Assembly (NCBI GenBank): GCA_012840485.1
Contig: DULG01000040.1
Location: 1 to 32,764, forward strand
Source: Clostridia bacterium
GTDB lineage: Bacteria; Bacillota; Thermoanaerobacteria; Thermoanaerobacterales; Thermoanaerobacteraceae
Direction: 5' to 3'
DNA length: 32,764 bases
Position 1 is the stretch's first letter; each line of letters starts with the position of its first letter. Made by a program: the position numbers and the translations under genes. Positions 30,263-32,764 of this stretch are shown here, piece by piece. Below the pieces are notes generated by a model that saw only the letters and a program-made list of their open reading frames with translations, had not been told where the DNA came from and did no database searches.

Positions 30263-32164
30263 TTAGCTTATCTTTGCCCCACTTTCTATATCCCTGTCCA
30301 CTGTAAGAAGGGACATTTTTCCTTCGGTAGATGCTGCTAAAAGCATTCCTTGAGACTCAATACCCTTTAGTTTCTTTGGCTCCAGATTATATACAATAAT
30401 TATTTTCTTTCCTATAAGCTCTTCAGGAGTGTAATAACGAGCAATTCCTCCTACAATTTGCCTTGTCTCCTCTCCCACTTTAAGCTTCATCTTTATAAGC
30501 TTGTCAGAGCCTTCCACTTTTTCGGCTTCCAAAATCTCTGCAACCCTAAGCTGAATTTTTGCAAAATCCTCAATAGTGATATAATCTATCTTTTTCTCTT
30601 CCTCCTCTGCTTTTTCTTCTATAGCACTCAGCTCCTTATTTACATCTATTCTCGGGAAAATAATTTCTCCTCTTTTTACTTTTGTACCTTCTTTTAACAA
30701 GCCAAACTTTAAGCTCTCCCAAGTCGTCAAATCTTTTTCTATTCCTAATTGTTCAAACATTTTTTGCGGGGTATTTGGCATAAAAGGAGATATAAGTATT
30801 GCAATAAATCTCAAAGCTTCCGCTAAATTATACAAAACAGTACCCAATCTTTCCTTTTTGCTTTCATCTTTCGCTAAAATCCAAGGCATTGTTTCATCAA
30901 TGTACTTATTAGCTCGTCTTACTAATTTCCATATTTCAATTAAAGCGTTGGAAAACTGAAGTTTATCCATGTACTCTTCAACAGTTTTAGGTAGATTCTG
31001 TGCAGTATTTATAAGGTCATCATCTACTTCTTCTTTTTGTGAAGGCTTTGGCAGAATGCCCTCAAAGTATTTTTCAATCATTGTAACAGTCCTACTCAGC
31101 AAGTTTCCAAGGTCATTAGCAAGGTCTGAATTTATTCTGTTTATCAAAGCTTCATTAGAAAACACTCCATCCGCCCCAAAAGGCACTTCTCTCAAAAGAA
31201 AATATCTTACAGCATCCACGCCATATTTCCTAACCAGCTCTTTAGGGTCTACTACATTGCCTTTAGATTTTGACATCTTGCCTCCTTCCAGTATAAGCCA
31301 ACCGTGTCCAAACACTTTTTTAGGAAGGGGCAAGTCAAGAGCCATAAGCATTGCTGGCCATATTATTGTGTGAAACCTCATTATCTCTTTTCCAACCAAA
31401 TGAACATCTGCTGGCCAGTATTTTTTAAAGTCGTCGTCATGGTCTGTAGAATATCCTAAAGCAGTTATGTAATTTGACAAAGCATCTATCCAAACATAAA
31501 TCACATGTCTTGGGTCAAAAGGTACCTTTATACCCCAGTCAAACGAACTCCTTGAGACAAACAAATCCTCCAAACCTGATTTTATAAAGTTTATCATCTC
31601 ATTGCGCCTTGACTCAGGCTGTATAAAATCAGGATGTTCATCATAATATTGTAACAGCCTATCCCCATATTTAGACAATTTAAAAAAATACCCTTCTTCT
31701 TTTACCCTTTCTACTGGTCTACCACAGTCTGGGCATTTCCCATCTACAAGCTGGCTTTCTGTCCAGAAAGATTCACAAGGAGTACAGTACCATCCCTCAT
31801 ATTCGCTTTTGTATATATCTCCTTTTTCATACAATTTCGTGAATATTTTTTGTACTATTTCCTCATGATATTTATCGGTTGTGCGAATAAATTGGTCATT
31901 ACTTATATCCATTGTCTTCCATAAATCTTTTATCCATTCAACTATCCCGTCTACATATTCTTTAGGAGACATCCCTTTTTCTCTTGCTATTCTTTGAATT
32001 TTTTGCCCATGTTCATCAGTACCGGTCAAAAACTTGACATCATATCCGGTAAGCCTTTTAAACCTTGCCATCGCATCTGCAGCAACTGTAGTATATGAAT
32101 GACCAATATGTAATTTATCACTGGGATAATAGATAGGTGTCGTAATGTAAAAAGTCTTTTTCAT
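30263..32164 (-). CDS. metG: Methionyl-tRNA synthetase
   Basis: Class I aminoacyl-tRNA synthetase that charges Met and initiator tRNA. The 633-aa protein has HIGH (residues 19-22), one zinc knuckle (C127-x2-C130 and C144-x2-C147), KMSKS (296-300), an anticodon-binding helical domain and a C-terminal EMAP/Trbp111-like OB domain (about 530-633) for dimerisation and tRNA binding. ATG 32164 is six bases after GAGGAGG. The frame stays open to 32263, but that stretch is the T-box terminator and antiterminator region and is not coding. Confidence 0.97.
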   Translation of the reverse strand: MKKTFYITTPIYYPSDKLHIGHSYTTVAADAMARFKRLTGYDVKFLTGTDEHGQKIQRIAREKGMSPKEYVDGIVEWIKDLWKTMDISNDQFIRTTDKYHEEIVQKIFTKLYEKGDIYKSEYEGWYCTPCESFWTESQLVDGKCPDCGRPVERVKEEGYFFKLSKYGDRLLQYYDEHPDFIQPESRRNEMINFIKSGLEDLFVSRSSFDWGIKVPFDPRHVIYVWIDALSNYITALGYSTDHDDDFKKYWPADVHLVGKEIMRFHTIIWPAMLMALDLPLPKKVFGHGWLILEGGKMSKSKGNVVDPKELVRKYGVDAVRYFLLREVPFGADGVFSNEALINRINSDLANDLGNLLSRTVTMIEKYFEGILPKPSQKEEVDDDLINTAQNLPKTVEEYMDKLQFSNALIEIWKLVRRANKYIDETMPWILAKDESKKERLGTVLYNLAEALRFIAILISPFMPNTPQKMFEQLGIEKDLTTWESLKFGLLKEGTKVKRGEIIFPRIDVNKELSAIEEKAEEEEKKIDYITIEDFAKIQLRVAEILEAEKVEGSDKLIKMKLKVGEETRQIVGGIARYYTPEELIGKKIIIVYNLEPKKLKGIESQGMLLAASTEGKMSLLTVDRDIESGAKIS

Positions 32165-32190
32165 ATCCATCCTCCTCTTTTTTTGTAAAT

Positions 32191-32450
32191 AAAAAACTCG
32201 CCTCCACATAAGGGGCGAGATTGTCGCGGTACCACCCTTCTTCACATGCGCCTCACGACGCATGCCTCACAGAGTGCTAACACACTCCTACCCTGTAACG
32301 GGAGTTCCCGGTAAAACCTACTAGCCTTCGGCAGTACGGCTCCGGAGCCATCTTCAAAAGCCCAAACTTTATCGGTTCGCACCTCGCCCGACTCTCTGTG
32401 AAAGTTCAAGCTTTTTACTCTTTCCTTCATCGCCTTTTACTATATCTATT
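32191..32450 (-). promoter_or_regulatory. T-box riboswitch of metG, AUG specifier
   Basis: The conserved T-box AAGGGTGGTACCGCG is at complement 32225-32239. It is followed by a terminator hairpin, CTCGCC/GGCGAG, with TTTTTT (complement 32191-32219). Upstream are the stem I signatures AGAGAG, GGTGCGAACCG and GCTCCGGAGCC. The triplet ATG at complement 32349-32351, directly before GCTCC in the specifier position, fits tRNA-Met and the downstream gene. Uncharged tRNA would pair there and at the T-box to prevent termination. Confidence 0.9.
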
Positions 32451-32458
32451 TATTCTTT

Positions 32459-32487
32459 AATATACCCTTTATAAAAAGTATTGTCAA
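32459..32487 (-). promoter_or_regulatory. Sigma-A promoter of the metG T-box leader
   Basis: TTGACA, 17-nt spacer, TATATT on the minus strand; predicted RNA start near 32452, just ahead of the T-box stem I. Between 32488 and 32614 I see nothing else. Confidence 0.8.
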
Positions 32488-32655
32488 CTACTTTTTTGAT
32501 TATTCCTACCTTTTTGTTACTCTTTATTTACAAAATGTTTTAATTCCTTTAGCAAAGTAACTATCATAATATCTATAATTCTGTACGATGCTAGTACAAA
32601 ATACGTAGCTTTTACATAGTGTAAAATTATCGTAGGATTTTTTGAGTGAAAAAAA

Positions 32656-32723
32656 ACAAGAGACAACCCCTGTGATAAAATAGAACTTGGAAACAAAACA
32701 TCACAGAAAGGGGTGTCTCTTGT
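32656..32723 (+). promoter_or_regulatory. Leader hairpin over the transposase start (right IS copy)
   Basis: ACAAGAGACAACCCCT (32656-32671) pairs with AGGGGTGTCTCTTGT (32709-32723), 15 bp with one bulged A; GTGAT/ATCAC can extend it. The second arm covers the Shine-Dalgarno AGGGG and the first two bases of the GTG start (32722). A possible extended -10, TGTGATAAA (32671-32679), would begin RNA after the first arm. Confidence 0.6.
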
Positions 32724-32764
32724 GAAAAAACATATCTTTGAGGATATTATACTACAAAATGCTC
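32722..32764 (+). CDS. Transposase, N-terminal fragment cut by the window edge
   Basis: Only 14 codons are visible: V(M)-K-K-H-I-F-E-D-I-I-L-Q-N-A from a GTG start with AAAGGGG upstream. They follow the IS-end features above. From memory this resembles the ISLre2/UPF0236 group, but the fragment is too short for certainty. Confidence 0.55.
   Translation, partial: MKKHIFEDIILQNA

Larger units (their letters stand above)
32615..32764 (+). mobile_element. 5' end of the same insertion sequence, opposite orientation
   Basis: The outer end begins near CATAGTGTAAAATTATCG at 32615, and the element continues past the window edge. It is the reverse complement of 1-126, with identical hairpin arms and a diverged loop. 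The element end lies about 130 bases upstream of the metG promoter. Confidence 0.8.

Noticed and set aside
32242..32430. A 62-codon frame upstream of metG
   Set aside because: It lies wholly within the T-box leader; the conserved RNA motifs explain the sequence.
1..32764. A composite transposon bounded by the two IS copies
   Set aside because: The contents include essential housekeeping genes (prfA, rho, rpmE, metG) in ancestral order, so the segment is chromosomal; the IS copies are independent insertions or contig ends.

Overview
The window looks like chromosome of an AT-rich, low-GC Gram-positive anaerobe of the Thermoanaerobacter/Caldanaerobacter group. The reasons are a membrane-bound Ech-type [NiFe] hydrogenase with a full hyp set, a SigI/RsgI pair, SLH proteins, Firmicutes gene order (rho-rpmE-tdk-prmC-prfA; metG-tatD-yabE-ksgA), strong Shine-Dalgarno sites, many TTG/GTG starts and a T-box leader. 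The genus is inferred from remembered gene content, not from a search.

Layout. Positions 1-126 and 32615-32764 are inverted copies of the 5' end of one insertion sequence, so the window probably runs from one IS copy to another. Positions 181-7856 (minus strand) hold prfA, prmC, a YqhQ-like protein, tdk, rpmE, rho, fba, a Spo0F-like single receiver and a GNAT acetyltransferase. Positions 8009-18546 (minus) are one uninterrupted 12-gene run, echABCDEF-hypABFCDE, covering a ferredoxin-dependent proton-pumping hydrogenase and all six general nickel-site maturation factors. It has a good sigma-A promoter, with Rex-like and Fur-like sites just upstream. Positions 18827-20827 (minus) encode a short membrane FtsH-like protease and a small anchored protein. 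Positions 20957-22672 hold a NifX-like gene and mrp, convergent; their shared terminator has been split by a GC-rich, strongly palindromic element of about 268 bp. Positions 22781-26221 (plus) hold sigI, rsgI, an SLH protein and an HPr-like protein without the phosphorylatable histidine. Positions 26247-32164 (minus) hold an unrecognised 361-aa protein, ksgA, a YabE-like G5/3D protein, tatD and metG, the last preceded by a T-box with an apparent AUG specifier.

How it works together. The ech-hyp operon would couple reduced ferredoxin to H2 evolution and ion export, with redox and possibly iron input through the upstream sites. The sigI-rsgI-SLH group is an envelope-sensing module whose sensor has an Asn-Pro site but a disordered tail instead of a carbohydrate-binding domain. 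The remainder is mostly translation, nucleotide and central-carbon housekeeping.

The most interesting items are the GC-rich palindromic insertion inside a terminator, the IS leader hairpin that would hide the transposase start from read-through transcripts, and the Rex-like operator of the ech operon. No CRISPR array, tRNA or rRNA was seen.
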